Positions 22,150 through 33,820 of a DNA stretch of 64,000 bases are shown in pieces; within the stretch, counting starts at the first letter, position 1; each line of letters begins with the position of its first letter. The stretch is from Effrenium voratum (taxonomy: Eukaryota; Sar; Dinophyceae; Suessiales; Symbiodiniaceae), in the NCBI GenBank assembly GCA_963377175.1, contig CAUJNA010003294.1, positions 1,417,001-1,481,000 of the forward strand, given 5' to 3'. The notes under the pieces were generated by a model that saw only the letters and a program-made list of their open reading frames with translations, was not told the DNA's origin and did not search any database. Made by a program: the position numbers and the translations under genes.

Positions 22150-22460
22150 AAGGGTGGAAGGGGGAAAGAGAAAGAATGGAGGAAGAGAGCAGAGGAAGAG
22201 AAACTGGGAGGAAGAGAAAGCAGGAGGAGAAAGGACGAAGGGAAGAAGGATGGGAGGAAGGGATAAAGGAATCCAGGGAGTAAGGGAGCAAGGAAGGATG
22301 GTGCAATGGAAAAAGGAGGGTGGAAGGGAAGGGAGGAAGAGGAAGGGAAGAGAGGAAGGGAGGAAGAGGAAGGGAGGAAGAGGAAGGGAGGCAGGGCGGA
22401 AGAGGAAGGGAGGCAGGGCAGAAGAAGAAGGAAGGGAGCAAGGGAAGAAGGCAGAAGCCA
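22150..22460 (+). repeat. Polypurine (GGAAGGGA/GGAAGAGG) tract
   Basis: About 310 bp of almost pure A/G on the plus strand in short GGAAG, GGAGGAAG and GAGGAAGG units. Charged pseudo-ORFs (GREEGRKRKG-type) arise from it and are not genes. Confidence 0.9.
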
Positions 22461-22659
22461 GGAGCCCGGACTGCTGTCCGGTGACTTGGTAGCTGCAAGC
22501 GAGACTTATAAACAACTTGAAGCACAGCAGCACCATGCAGCACCTTTTACTTGGGCTACGGCTCCACCTCTGAGTCCACAAGCTCTTTTCGAGCACGAGC
22601 AACGAATGGGCCACCCCCCCGCGCCATGTGAACGCTGCAATTCCAGGGATGTGGTTTCG

Positions 22660-23760
22660 GTGTCGTTTTGGGTATCGTTTTGAGCAAGCAGTACTTCGGT
22701 GGCCAAAAATGTCCCCGAATGATCCGAAAAGGTGTTTTCGACGCTAAAAATACTTTTTGGTATGGTTTGGCATGCCCTGTGGCGCCTGCGGGCGCAAGCA
22801 AGAAGCGTGAGCAGTAGGAAGGAGAGCAAGCAGTACTTCGGTGGCCCAGAATGCAGTTCACACGTGGCGCCTGCGGGTGCAAGCAAGAAGCATGAGCAGT
22901 AGGAAGGAGAGCAATCGGTGGCCCAGAATGCAGTTCACACTCTCCGAGTTATCCGAAAAGGTGTTTTCGACGCTCCAAAATTACTTTTGGGTATGGTTTG
23001 GCATGCCGACTGTGGCAATCGGTGGCCCAGAATGCAGTTCACACTTTCCGAGTGATCCGAAAAGGTGTTTTCGACGCCCCGAAATTACTTTTGGGTATGG
23101 TTTGGCATGCCGACTGTGGCGCCTGCGGGTGCAAGCAAGAAGCATGAGCAGTAGGAAGGAGAGCAATCGGTGGCCCAGAATGCAGTTCACACTCCCCGAG
23201 TGATCCGAAAAGGTGTTTTCGACGCTCCAAAATTACTTTTGGGTATGGTTTGGCATGCCGACTGTGGCGCCTGCGGGTGCAAGCAAGAAGCATGAGCAGT
23301 AGGAAGGAGAGCAATCGGTGGCCCAGACCACACTCCCCGAGTGATCCGGAAAGGTGTTTTCGACGCTCCAAAATTACTTTTGGGTATGGTTTGGCGTGCC
23401 GATTGTGGCGCCTGCGGGTGCAAGCAAAAAGCATGAGCAGTAGGAAGGAGAGCAATCGGTGGCCCAGAATGCAGTTCACACTCCCCGAGTGATCCGAAAA
23501 GGTGTTTTCGACGCTCCAAAATTACTTTTGGGTATGGTTTGGCATGCCGACTGTGGCGCCTGCGGGTGCAAGCAAGAAGCATGAGCAGTAGGAAGGAGAG
23601 CAATCGGTGGCCCAGACCACACTCCCCGAGTGATCCGAAAAGGTGTTTTCGACGCTCCAAAATTACTTTTGGGTATGGTTTGGCGTGCCGACTGTGGCGC
23701 CTGCGGGTGCAAGCAAGAAGCATGAGCAGTAGGAAGGAGAGCAATCGGTGGCCCAGAATG
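22660..23760 (+). repeat. ~147-bp satellite, forward arm, about 7 units
   Basis: The unit contains GCAATCGGTGGCCCAGAATG, then CAGTTCACACTCCCCGAGTG, GATCCGAAAAGGTGTTTTCG and GGTATGGTTTGGCATGCCGA. The leftmost unit is divergent. Units are 100-150 bp apart, some shortened. Confidence 0.92.
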
Positions 23761-23950
23761 CCGCAGAAATTGCTGCACGCCTTGCTTTTGTGGTTGCCGG
23801 AAGGGCCAAACCATACCCACAAGCCAGCCAAACCATACCCACAAGCCACTGAACACTCAAGACGCGCCTATTGGGTGCTTTTGACCAAAGCTACACTCCC
23901 CGGCTTGTTGCTCAAAACTGCGTTCCCCGGCTTGCTATTTGGAGGTTGCT
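23761..23950. other. Unique spacer at the satellite inversion point
   Basis: About 190 bp without satellite sequence separates the forward and reverse arms. It contains two adjacent copies of AAACCATACCCACAAGCCA and a repeated CCCCGGCTTG phrase. Such a spacer is expected at the loop of a large inverted repeat. Confidence 0.7.
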
Positions 23951-26080
23951 GGAAGGGCCAAACCATACCCAAAAGTAATTCCGGAGCGTCGAAAACACCT
24001 TTTCGGATCACTCGGAGAGTGTGAACTGCATTCTGGGCCACCGATTGCTCTCCTTCCTACTGCTCATGCTTCTTGCACCCGCAGGCGCCACAGTCGGCAT
24101 GCCAAACCATACCCAAAAGTAATTTTAGCGCGTCGAAAACACATTTTCGGATCACTCGGAGAGTGTGACCTGCATTCTGGGCCACCGATTGCTCTCCTTC
24201 CTACTGCTCATGCTTCTTGCTTGCACCCGCAGGCGCCACAGTCGGCATGCCAAACCATACCCAAAAGTAATTTTCGGAGCGTCAAAAACACCTTGTCGGA
24301 TCATTCGGAGGGTGTGAACCTGCATTCTGGGCCACCGATTGCTCTCCTTCCTACTGCTCATGCTTCTTGCTTGCACCCGCAGGCGCCACAGTCGGCATGC
24401 CAAACCATACCCAAAAGTAATTTTTGTCAAAAACACCTTGTCGGATCACCGCAGGCGCCACAGTCGGCATGCCAAAAGTAATTTAGAGCGTCGAAAACAC
24501 CTTTTCGGATCACTCGGGGAGTGTGAACTGCATTCTTTGCCACCGATTGCTCTCCTTCCTACTGCTCATGCCGTCGCCACAGTCGGCATGCCAAACCATA
24601 CCCAAAAGTAATTTCGGAGCGTCGAAAACACCTTTTCGGATCACTCGGAGAGTGTGAACTGCATTCTGGGCCACCGATTGCTCTCCTTCCTACTGCTCAT
24701 GCTTCTTGCTTGCACCCGCAGGCGCCACAGTCGGCATGCCAAACCATACCCAAAAGTAATTTCGGAGCGTCGAAAACACCTTTTCGGATCACTCGGAGAG
24801 TGTGTGGGCCACCGATTGCTCTCCTTCCTACTGCTCATGCTTCTTGCTTGCACCCGCAGGCGCCACAGCCGGCATGCCAAACCATACCCAAAAGTAATTT
24901 TGGAGCGTCGAAAACACCTTTTCGGATCACTCGGAGGGTGTGAACTGCATTCTGGGCCACCGATTGCTCTCCTTCCTACTGCTCATGCTTCTTGCTTGCT
25001 TGCACCGCAGGCGCCACAGTCAGCATGCCAAACCATACCCAAAAGTAATTTTAGAGCGTCGAAAACACATTTTCGGATCACTCGGGGGGTGTGAACTGCA
25101 TTCTTTGCCACCGATTGCTCTCCTTCCTACTGCTCATGCTTCTTGCTTGCACCCGCAGGCGCCACAGTCGGCATGCCACCAAACCATACCCAAAAGTAAT
25201 TTTGGAGAGTCGAAAACACCTTTTCGGATTACACGGGGAGTGTGAACTGCATTCTGGGCCACCGATTGCTCTCCTTCCTACTGCTCATGCTTCTTGCTTG
25301 CACCCGCAGGCGCCACAGTCGGCATGCCAAACCATACCCAAAAGTAATTTTGGAGCGTCAAAAACACCTTTTCGGATCGTTCGGGGGGTGTGAACTGCAT
25401 TCTGGGCCACCGATTGCTCTCCTTCCTACTGCTCATGCTTCTTGCTTGCACCCGCAGGCGCCACAGTCGGCATGCCAAACCATACCCAAAAGTAATTTTG
25501 GAGCGTCGAAAACACCTTTTCGGATCATTCGGGGAGCGTGAACTGCATTCTGGGCTACCGATTGCTCTCCTTCCTACTGCTCATGCTTCTTGCTTGCACC
25601 CGCAGGCGCACAGTCGGCATGCCAAACCATACCCAAAAGTAATTTCGGAGCGTCGAAAACACCGATTGCTCTCCTTCCTACTGCTCATGCTTCTTGCTTG
25701 CACCCGCAGGCGCCACAGTCGGCATGCCAAACCATACCCAAAAGTAATTTCGGAGCGTCGAAAACACCTTTTCGGATCACTCGGGGAGTGTGAACTGCAT
25801 TCTGGGCCACCGATTGCTCTCCTTCCTACTGCTCATGCTTCTTGCTTGCACCCGCAGGCGCCACAGTCGGCATGCCAAACCATACCCAAAAGTAATTTCG
25901 GAGCGTCGAAAACACCTTTTCGGATCACTCGGAGAGTGTGAACTGCATTCTGGGCCACCGATTGCTCTCCTTCCTACTGCTCATGCTTCTTGCCTGCACC
26001 GCCAAACCATACCCAAAAGTAATTTTGGAGCGTCGAAAACACCTTTTCGGATCACTCGGAGAGTGTGAACTGCAGCACTC
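23951..26080 (-). repeat. ~147-bp satellite, reverse arm, about 14 units
   Basis: The same monomer in opposite orientation: CCACCGATTGCTCTCCTTCC recurs about every 144-152 bp. Some units carry small deletions (for example near 24480, 25640 and 26000). The many overlapping ORFs of ~60-180 codons here are repeat artefacts. Confidence 0.92.
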
Positions 26081-26849
26081 TTGGAGCTCGGGCTCTTCTC
26101 CAAAGCCTTCCGGATCACAGATCTGCTCGGGCAAGTGAGGCCTTCCCATCCTCCTGCAGCAGCAGATCTTTGAGGAGCAAGCGCAAGCCCGCCAAGGCGT
26201 CCGCGGCCTGGCCCGTTGCGGGCCCTTTGTGTGCGCGGAAGGATGTGCGCTGAAGGAGCTGCGCGTGTGGTTGAAAAAGCAAACGCACTATAGGTAGGCC
26301 TCACATTGGCTGCTCCGGGACGTTCTCGGAGTATCGATAGGGTGTCGTTTTGGGTATCGTTCTGGGCGCGTGTGGTGTCGCGAAAAAAACAAACTTGCTA
26401 TAAGCTAGAGCCAAGCAAGCGCAGAAGAGCCTTCTCTACCTTGCAGTAGTCATGTGATCAGCGGACTAAACTATGCTTTTCTGGCTCCCAAGCATTGGCG
26501 GCTTTGCTTGCTGGCTGCAACTTCCAGGTCGCAAGTCGCAACTTTCAGTACCAGCGCAGTACGCAAGTTACACTTTGGCAGCTCCAGCTCGAAGGTCGCA
26601 GCGTGCTCCGGTGCCTGCGGGCGCCTGTGCGTGTGCGTGTGCGCGGGTGCGTTAGCGATCCATCTGGGTGGGCCCCATCTCGTGCACACATGTGCCCACC
26701 ATGCATTGCCGAGGAGCATTGACAGGAGCTGTCATGGCAACTTGCAGCTTGGGGCAAAAAAAGGCTCACACAGTGCAAAATAGAAGCGCGAAGCGCCAGT
26801 TGCACGTCATGCGACGTTATCGTTTTTGGGGCTTCGCTATATCGTTCCT

Positions 26850-27539
26850 GAGGAAAAAATACAAAACAAGCAACGCGAAATCGCCGAAGACATATTTTAT
26901 GACGAGAGAGTTTAGCCTTTTGCTCACATGTTGTACCATTCTTGGTCTGTGTGTCTGCTGTTTTGGCGGCAAACACAAATGCCGTAGAATCAACCGATCT
27001 GAGTGGCACTATTGTTAAATCAAACGATTGAAGTTCATCGGGAATGCTACAAGGTATGACTTCCGGATGGGCCGAAGGGCCTCTACCACGTTGGTAGTCG
27101 ACAAAAAATATGGTCCCGAATGGGACCGTTAAGCTTGGCCAAGGTCAAACAACATCCCAAGAAAGGGCCACTGGTTTGGACAACTCCCCGCATGGCCTTG
27201 GCTGTGTGCTCGAGATCTCTCACGCTGAAACATCTCCGTCTCGCGCTCTCGAGAGCTCTTCCGTGGTGCTTTTGCAGTCTTCCTTTCTCGCTTGCGGAAG
27301 GAAGACGCAGCCCACGGGCGCCTAACGGTCGCGATCTTGGGATGCCAGGCGATGTGCAATGACTTGCATGCTTATATGGGCAGGCCTCGGTGTGGTTTGG
27401 ATGGGGGGGAGAGCCCGTTGCTGAGGCTACTTAGCAAATTAGAATGTTTTGGGAGTGTCTATGGGGAGGGGGCTTGGGTTGGCATACGTGTTGCCAAGCA
27501 TTAAAACTGGAAAGAACTTGGCACGCGTCTGGCCATTTT
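26850..27539. other. No supported gene
   Basis: Mixed sequence right of the direct-repeat unit. Short ORFs on both strands have no motif. Confidence 0.4.
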
Positions 27540-27641
27540 GTGCGCAACAGTGAGGCTCAGGGTCGTGGGCATGCGCGACGAGCTGCTCTATAGCCCTGCT
27601 GCGTTTGCTGCGCTTGTCGTGGTCAAAGTCAATGGTGAGGC
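27540..27641 (-). CDS. Possible exon following the RRM exon
   Basis: After a CAAAG|GCC acceptor at 27641/27642 the minus strand reads GLTIDFDHDKRSKRSRAIEQ and then LVAHAHDPEP. The AG|GC junction and the charged content fit an exon of the same gene as 27983-28055. No domain boundary can be proven, and the 3' edge is a guess. Confidence 0.35.
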
Positions 27642-27704
27642 CTTTGCTGCATTGGGCAAAGCCAAGCATCGAACTACAACATAGGCAGTGCAAAATAACA
27701 GTCG

Positions 27705-27735
<31 letters not shown>

Positions 27736-27982
27736 CACGCGCCCACTCAAATGCACAAGCATGCACCACGAAAAAATATAGCACTCTTTAATGCAAACCT
27801 GGGGCCATCTGTCTCATCAAAGCGGTGTCCCTGATGCCTTCTCATAGCAGTCGTTGCTTGGATTTCAGATCCATAATCTACGAATGCCATTCGCCCACCA
27901 ACTGCCCGCAGCCCGCAAAAACCCTCATCCTGGCAGCAGTGTCTTGGGAAGGCAAGGGTTTACTCATTGCACGCGCAGTGTC

Positions 27983-28055
27983 CTTGGAGAAGAGGTCAGT
28001 GAGGTCTGCGACTGATGTCTTCTCCGGGATGTTTGTCACATAGAGAGTCAGGGCT
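27983..28055 (-). CDS. Exon of an RNA-recognition-motif (RRM) protein
   Basis: The minus strand gives QALTLYVTNIPEKTSVADLT followed by DLFSK. LYVTNIP is a good RNP2 strand, and the following helix (SVADLTDLF) matches the start of an RRM. It is preceded by an acceptor (CACGCAG) and followed by AAG|GACACT, a GA-type donor. RRM proteins bind single-stranded RNA in splicing, transport or translation; which one this is cannot be told. RNP1 should be in a later exon and was not identified with certainty. Confidence 0.6.
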
Positions 28056-29414
28056 TGCTGCGTGGTGGTTGTCTTGCCGCCACCACTCCACATGCTGGCA
28101 TGCCAAAGCGTAAGCTGCTGGCATGCGGAATCAAGCCGAGGGGCAACCCTGACACAACTAAGCAACTTGCGGCCGCTGCGCTACCTGTCAAGTGAATAAT
28201 TAATCCTTCGACTGTTTGGGCATCATGTGCGTGAGACATGGTTGGTGCACCGATGCACCTGCTACTTGCTGTCAATGCTTTGACTGGCGCAGCTGCGCGG
28301 GACAAGCGAGAAAGGTCACCATGGGCTGCTTTTCGCACCAGAATTAGCCAACCTGAAATCTGAACTCGCCTTACCCCCGAGTGGTGGTTTTGTGGGTGGT
28401 TCGGGGTACCTTCCCATTTTGTTTCAGGAGATGGCGGGGTTTATATTTCGAAGTCGTAAACCAACATCACCAATTAAGGGCTCCCTGGACAGCCTTGTCC
28501 CAGAAACAGTGTTGGACCCAGCCTCATTTGAGGGAAACAATGCACACAGTTGGCGCCGCATGTTGCCAGGAGTGCTGGCTTGGACCAAAGACCGGATTAT
28601 CTTGGTCACTCCGACCCCTTGCCTCAAGTTTTGTCGGTGAAGCCACGCACCATCGTGCCGAAACACGAGGAAGCGATCTCACCGAATACACTTTGCTGCG
28701 CCTTCGGCTTTGGCTTCGGCTTCGGCTTGGATTTTGGCTGCTCTGGCCGAGCCTGGCATACATGGCTGGTCAAAAGCATGTACCAAAATGGCACCCTGGC
28801 AACTGGAACCAAAGACTAAAACCTGCATACGGTGGCTCTTTATTTTGCCACACCCACATCTCAGCAGCTCTCTACCACTCTCTAGAGCTAGCTCCCCCGC
28901 CCTCTGAGCCCAAAGTGAGCCAAACAAAAAGTCTCCATCATTTGGATCAGGTTGGATCTCAATGGACGAGCACCCACTCTTTGCCGCTGCAAGCTCTGGG
29001 CAACCCCTTGACATCGCAACATACCCGGGGGGGAACCAAACAAAAAACACACACAAGAAAAAGAGAGAACAAACAGGGACTCGGGCATGCCCTTGCGATT
29101 CCCGCCTTCGGTGCTGCCATCTTTGAGAAGGCCTGGGGGCTACAATCAGGGGGTTTTGTCGAAGCTTTGCGACTGTCGGGCCGAGGTTCGAGGGGCTGGG
29201 CCCCTGGGCGCCTTGTCCATGCTGTGTATGCTAGGAATCAGAACAGGCCATTTTGGGGGCTTTCTGGAAACCTCACAACTGACGGCCAAGCAGCAGCGCG
29301 AGTGCTTCTGCCGGGCTCACCTTGGGTCCAACAATCCAACACCAAGTTCAATATCTTGAGTCGGCTTGCACGGAAGCCCACGGAAGAACCAAACACCAAA
29401 CTGTTCTTCAGACA

Positions 29415-29690
29415 TCGTTCTTGGTCCCCAACGCTCTTGGGCCTTCTTAGCCGCTTCGGCCTGCAGGTGCTGGCACTGCTCAATTGCCCCATGGCGCAGT
29501 GTATATGACAAAAGTACGCGGGGAAATGGAGCCAATGGAGCCGAATCAACAAGTCGAGATTATACAGGCCGGACATGCAAGAAATCCACTCCCAACGCTC
29601 TTGCCACACCTCATCGTCGCCCAGGTCTTCGAAGTCAAACTCGAACATCCCATCGGCACACGCCCTCCCTACAAAGCCGGGGGTCGGGGG
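29415..29690 (-). CDS. Two exons of an unrecognised gene
   Basis: An upstream exon (about 29575-29690) encodes GMFEFDFEDLGDDEVWQERW then EWIS. A downstream exon (about 29415-29484, after acceptor GAGCAG) encodes CQHLQAEAAKKAQERWGPRT then MSEEQ. Both read as helical, charged and Trp-containing protein, unlike the shadow frames around them, and they are on the host-gene strand. I do not recognise the family. The 375-codon plus-strand ORF overlapping here (28381-29508) has no protein-like composition. Confidence 0.45.
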
Positions 29691-30652
29691 TCCAATCAAG
29701 TGCCCCCTGGCTACCTGGTGTTCTGAAGCATGTACGTCCGCAAGCCCACCCCCTCAAAGGACACACGCAATATAACTCAAATACACTCACCAGAGGTCGC
29801 AGAAATCGGGTCAATTCCCTCTGGTGCAATTTTCATGGTTTGGGCCGCTGTTGTTTGCATTGATTCTCCCCATGCAAAACAGCCTGGCGAAGAAATATTG
29901 TACTGGGTTGGGTCCGCCTGGAAGCCATGAACAAGCTTGAGTAGCGGCATGTAGCAAACATGCAAAGCTCCTCAGATGTGGACATGCCTCATCCGTTGCA
30001 ATCGCGAAAGTGGGCGGCGGCAGTCCAGTCAGGATCATAAAACGCACGCATTAGGTCATTGCCACTGTTTTCTCAGAATGGCATCTGCGACTTCAAGTAG
30101 TGCTCCCACCAAATCCTGAGGCACTTCACTCAAACCTTCACAGTGCCATCTCAAAGCGCGCAAGCTTTCTCACAAAGCCGCACAACAAATATAATCACTT
30201 CTTCCTATTAATCAGCCTACCCCTAATAATAAAACTCCCCCGAGCCGCAGCAAAACATCGGCAATACTAAATTTCAATTGGCCAATACTAAACCAATACT
30301 AAACTCCTGAGACTACACATGCTTTCCACCAAGCTCCCAAAATATGCTTATTTGGGGGTCCCCCCTTCAGAGTGTGTTGAAACAAGAAGGCTACGGGACA
30401 CTCCCTTTCGAAGTTCTTACTTGAAAGGTGCAATCTGAGCAGTTTGTGCTCCAAGTCAAAGGAGATCCACTTTCCAATACACGTCCAATACAAAACAGCA
30501 AACTATCAACTGGATCTAGGCCCAAACCGGCGACCCCTAATAAAACTCCCCTTTCATTTTGGGGGGACGGTCTTTTATTAGGGAGAAGCGATTCATGAGA
30601 TGTCTGATCATCGATTCGCACGCTGCGAGCACCTAAGATGATGGATGAATCT

Positions 30653-33162
30653 GAGAATCTGCTCCAGGTCGCCCTTCTTGGCTTCCGCATCCCACGGCTT
30701 TGGCGATGAACAGAAATGCAACACCTTAGCGTCACGCAGGCCGGCCCTTCCGATTTCTGGAAGTTGGTGCTCAGAGCCCGGCCTTGAGTGGCATCAAGGA
30801 TTGCCAATATCCAGGATTCGCATGAGTAAACCTTGGTCACTTTTAGCACAGCATGGCTCACCCACTGACGCGGACGTGGGCGTGGCACTGACCCCCGCTC
30901 CGGCTGCAAAAGGCAATCCAGAAATGTTGACACCGCTTTTAGGAGCTGGCCAGTACATTGTCCTCAGCGCATTGTACCGGAAGGGCAGTCGCTGCTCCGC
31001 AGGCCAAGAGAACCAGTCAGGGTAGAAGGAATTCAGGAAGCCAGTGTCACCTTCACAGGCTGAGATGAGCTCAACTCATCAGACAACGAGGGTGAACACC
31101 ACTCCACCTCTAGTGCTGAGCACTGGTGCCTCCGTCATGTGATGGTAGTTTCTCGCACTGCATGATCATCTCCTGCTCTCGCCAGCTTGGATCGCAGGAA
31201 ATCTCTCTGCGTGCGGTCGTCTAAGCAAATGTTTCAGGCAAACACCGCGTGATGAAGACGTTTTACTCCCAGCGTTGCACTGCTTCTAGCACGACAGGAA
31301 CCCTGCTTTCGATTCAACACATGTCCTGAAATACCACCTTGCTGGGCTCAAGCACAATGACGCCAGCGTTAAACTTGTCGGGCGGAAAAACATCCTTGGC
31401 AATGGGCAACGCTACGAAACAAATCAGGAAGAGATATGATTGTCAATTTCCAGCTTTGCACCGGTAGGACAGCAACAATTGAACCTGTCTATACATCTGA
31501 ACATATCTGAACGAAGCACAGTCCGCGGCATTCTGCAATGAGGCTCGGGGGCAAAAGCTGGGCAGGGCCGGCCAAACAAGTCGTCGATGTTGTCCTGGCC
31601 ATCGGGGATGTTGCCGACGAGGCACAACGACCACTTCACCCGCATTCTCTGTGCCAAGGCTCAAGAACCAAACAATCCGCGTCTATGTAAACCAGCTTTG
31701 CCTCAGTCAGCGACAAGTCTAGATCATTTTCATTGACGCCAGTGCAAAGCGTGGTCCAAAGAGGCAAAGCAGGCTAGGCACAAAGTCATCTTGCTCCCAT
31801 ATCCGCAGCTTCGTGAAGCCAGAGTTAACCCAGCCAGGCCTCGAGAGGAAAACCTCGCGACCAACAAAACACGCCAAATCAGCTTGCGACAAACTGTAAC
31901 CGTGGCAGGCGAGAAACATGAAATGCCGAGACGCACGTCAGTGCTATGCGGGTTGGGAATGGCTTCAACCGCTCGCCTGGGCTGGGCACCGCCGAGTGCA
32001 GAGTAATGCTCATTCCCTTCCCTGACTCTGAACTTGTGCTCACCTTGCTCCACCAAACTCCGCCCCACGCAGCACCCGCCAAACAGCATATTGCCATATG
32101 ACTGGCCAGTGTTAAACGTTGTGCCCAGATTGCAGCCTCTGACCTGGTCCAAATACGTTGAACGAAACATGGGAGCGAAGAACATGTGTGATGAACTGTG
32201 CCGGCAAGCAACACTGCCACCGAAGCGTCGGCTTCTAAACGTGAAACCGTATTGGCAGATACCTGGTCCGTGTAAAGTACCTGGGGAGCAAGCTTGAATC
32301 ACAGTACGCGCCGGTCAGGGCGGCAAACGCAAGTACTCATGATTTTGCAGCCGGGCTTCCAAAAGCGGCAAGTGAGCAGTGCGAGTGGCCTTCAACGACG
32401 ATGCCAATGCTTGCACAGCCTGTAGCTGGTGGATGCCGGTGGTATCAAAATTCATGCCAATGACCAAGCGCAACATCCCCGCAACAACACACCGACCAAA
32501 GGCATGACTGCATCAAGCACGGCCAAGGATGGCCAAGGAATTTGTTTGCCAGCTGTGCGGCGCGCTTGGCAAGCCTTCCTGTTAAACAACACGCCAGCAC
32601 ACATCTATGCGAGACAGCACCACCTAGTAGTATGAATGTCGCGCCAAGGGGACGTGACGAAGAGCAGCAATTTAAACACGTGAGCATGCCAACGGAAATG
32701 ATGCTTACACCGACTTGCGTCGTGACAGCCACAGACATGGTTGCAACGTTAAACAATGGCCGATAGACATATATATATATATATATTTATATATACACAT
32801 AACAACAAACAACACAACATCCTTATAATCTACGCGAACAGCGGGCACCGCGCGCCTAGAACACAAGAGAATACTGCGCAACATTGCGCAACACCGTAAC
32901 CGGATGAAAACCAAAAAGCAAGTAACCAAGACAGTGAGAAAAAACCACCGCGGCAACAAATGAAACAAACATGACACGCAAACCGCAATAGCCTCCCCAA
33001 CGCCAGAGGCAAGGGCAACGGCAGCGCAGCTACACCATCCCCTGAAACTGTGTGCCCCTCTATCATTGCCTCCTGGAGCTGCCTCAGCCGAGTAGCCATC
33101 AGAAAATCATCTGAAGTGATGAGCGTGACAAAAGACATAGAAGCGCCCACAGCGATTGCCAT
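30653..33162 (-). CDS. Glycosyltransferase family 8 (glycogenin-like), multi-exon
   Basis: Exons placed: 33085-33162 (MSFVTLITSDDFLMATRL, the N-terminal nucleotide-binding strand), 31782-31839 (VNSGFTKLRIWEQDDF), 31660-31701 (AKLVYIDADCLVLE, with the DxD metal/UDP-sugar motif), 31544-31594 (DNIDDLFGRPCPAFAPE), 31320-31394 (DVFPPDKFNAGVIVLEPSKV), 30950-31069 (GDTGFLNSFYPDWFSWPAEQ, later LPFRYNALRTMYW) and 30653-30724 (VLHFCSSPKPWDAEAKKGDL). Every block is in GT8 order, and joins such as VLE|DNIDDLF and FAPE|DVFPPD are in frame. GT8 enzymes transfer sugars from UDP donors with retention; glycogenin-like members prime glucan synthesis. At least one exon between 31,840 and 33,084 was not identified. 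Substrate unknown. Confidence 0.82.
32760..32800. repeat. (TA)n microsatellite
   Basis: A TATATATA tract of about 35 bp in a GT8 intron. Similar TA tracts occur near 27715 and 45948. Confidence 0.85.
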
Positions 33163-33499
33163 GGCAACGTCGCTCTCCCATCTGATCTAGTTTGTTCAAG
33201 CAAGAAAGCCCTTTCCTCTGCACGAAATATGTTTGACGCGCTGAAAGCTACCATCATGTTGCCTGCTACTGCTACCCTTGCTCTCTTCGAAGGCAAGACA
33301 GCCAATGGCTGCCAAGGCGGACGCTGAGTTTACAGCCATGACAGAGTCACCGCGTTTCCTAGCCACGCCACCAACCCGCTAACCACCTGCAGTCAGCATC
33401 AGTCAGCCCGACAAGGTTGCCTTTGAGTGAGCGAGTGAACGAAATGGGATCGGGCTCTTGTCTTGTGAAGCTACTGCGTTTCGGCATGTTGCCGCACTT

Positions 33500-33820
33500 C
33501 AACCCGCACACCCTAAGCTTCAGGTTGGTGCTTTCCGAAACAAGAACGTAAACGCTTCGTCGCCTTCCGCCACCCTGCAGGCCCAACCGCGCAGCAAGCT
33601 ACGAGCTCCGGGCAGGTCCTCCCGCTTGACCAAGGCGGCAGCGCGGCGCAGGCCACAGCCATTGACGCCTGAGCGTCGGGCCATCCGCAGCGGCAAGCCC
33701 ACGCAGTTGCAGGGAGCGGCATGCACAGGCGGGAACAGCTCGCTGGGCATCCGGAAGCACGCAGGGCTCGCGATGTGAGCAGAGCGCGCGACGCACTTGC
33801 GCGCTGTCATGGCCACCGGA
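33500..33820 (-). pseudogene. Fragment of the non-LTR retrotransposon 3' ORF region
   Basis: The minus strand encodes MPLPATAWACRCGWPDAQAS, matching the LPLPLSARTCRCRRPLDPLG block of the copy at 36.7-38.3 kb and LPASARACRCGRPADA of the copy at 34.3-36.0 kb. The segment is short and out of frame in places. It is a degenerate member of the same family, inverted relative to its neighbour. Confidence 0.55.

Larger units (their letters stand above)
22081..26847. mobile_element. Direct-repeat-bounded unit holding a large satellite array
   Basis: Identical 33-bp direct repeats lie at 22081-22113 and 26815-26847, both starting CGTTATCGTTTTTGGGGCTT. Between them are a purine tract, a two-orientation satellite, and at 26530-26600 a monomer of the minisatellite that fills the unit at 10836-11751. 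The sequence after the first repeat (TGCAATGTTTCAGACACTGG) resembles that after the first repeat of the other unit (ACAGTGTTTTCGAACTTTGG). I infer one family of terminal-direct-repeat units. There is no coding gene inside. Confidence 0.5.

Noticed and set aside
22061..22492. Lys/Glu/Gly-rich ORFs near 22.1-22.7 kb
   Set aside because: Direct translation of the polypurine tract.
23039..25941. Many ORFs of 100-220 codons with repeated MNCILGHRLLSFLLLMLLAC-type sequence
   Set aside because: They follow the satellite monomer in several frames and on both strands; the unit length varies and frames are not maintained. They are repeat artefacts.
28381..29508. 375-codon plus-strand ORF
   Set aside because: No motif, composition typical of antisense GC-rich DNA, and it overlaps minus-strand exon-like sequence. 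Length alone is not support.
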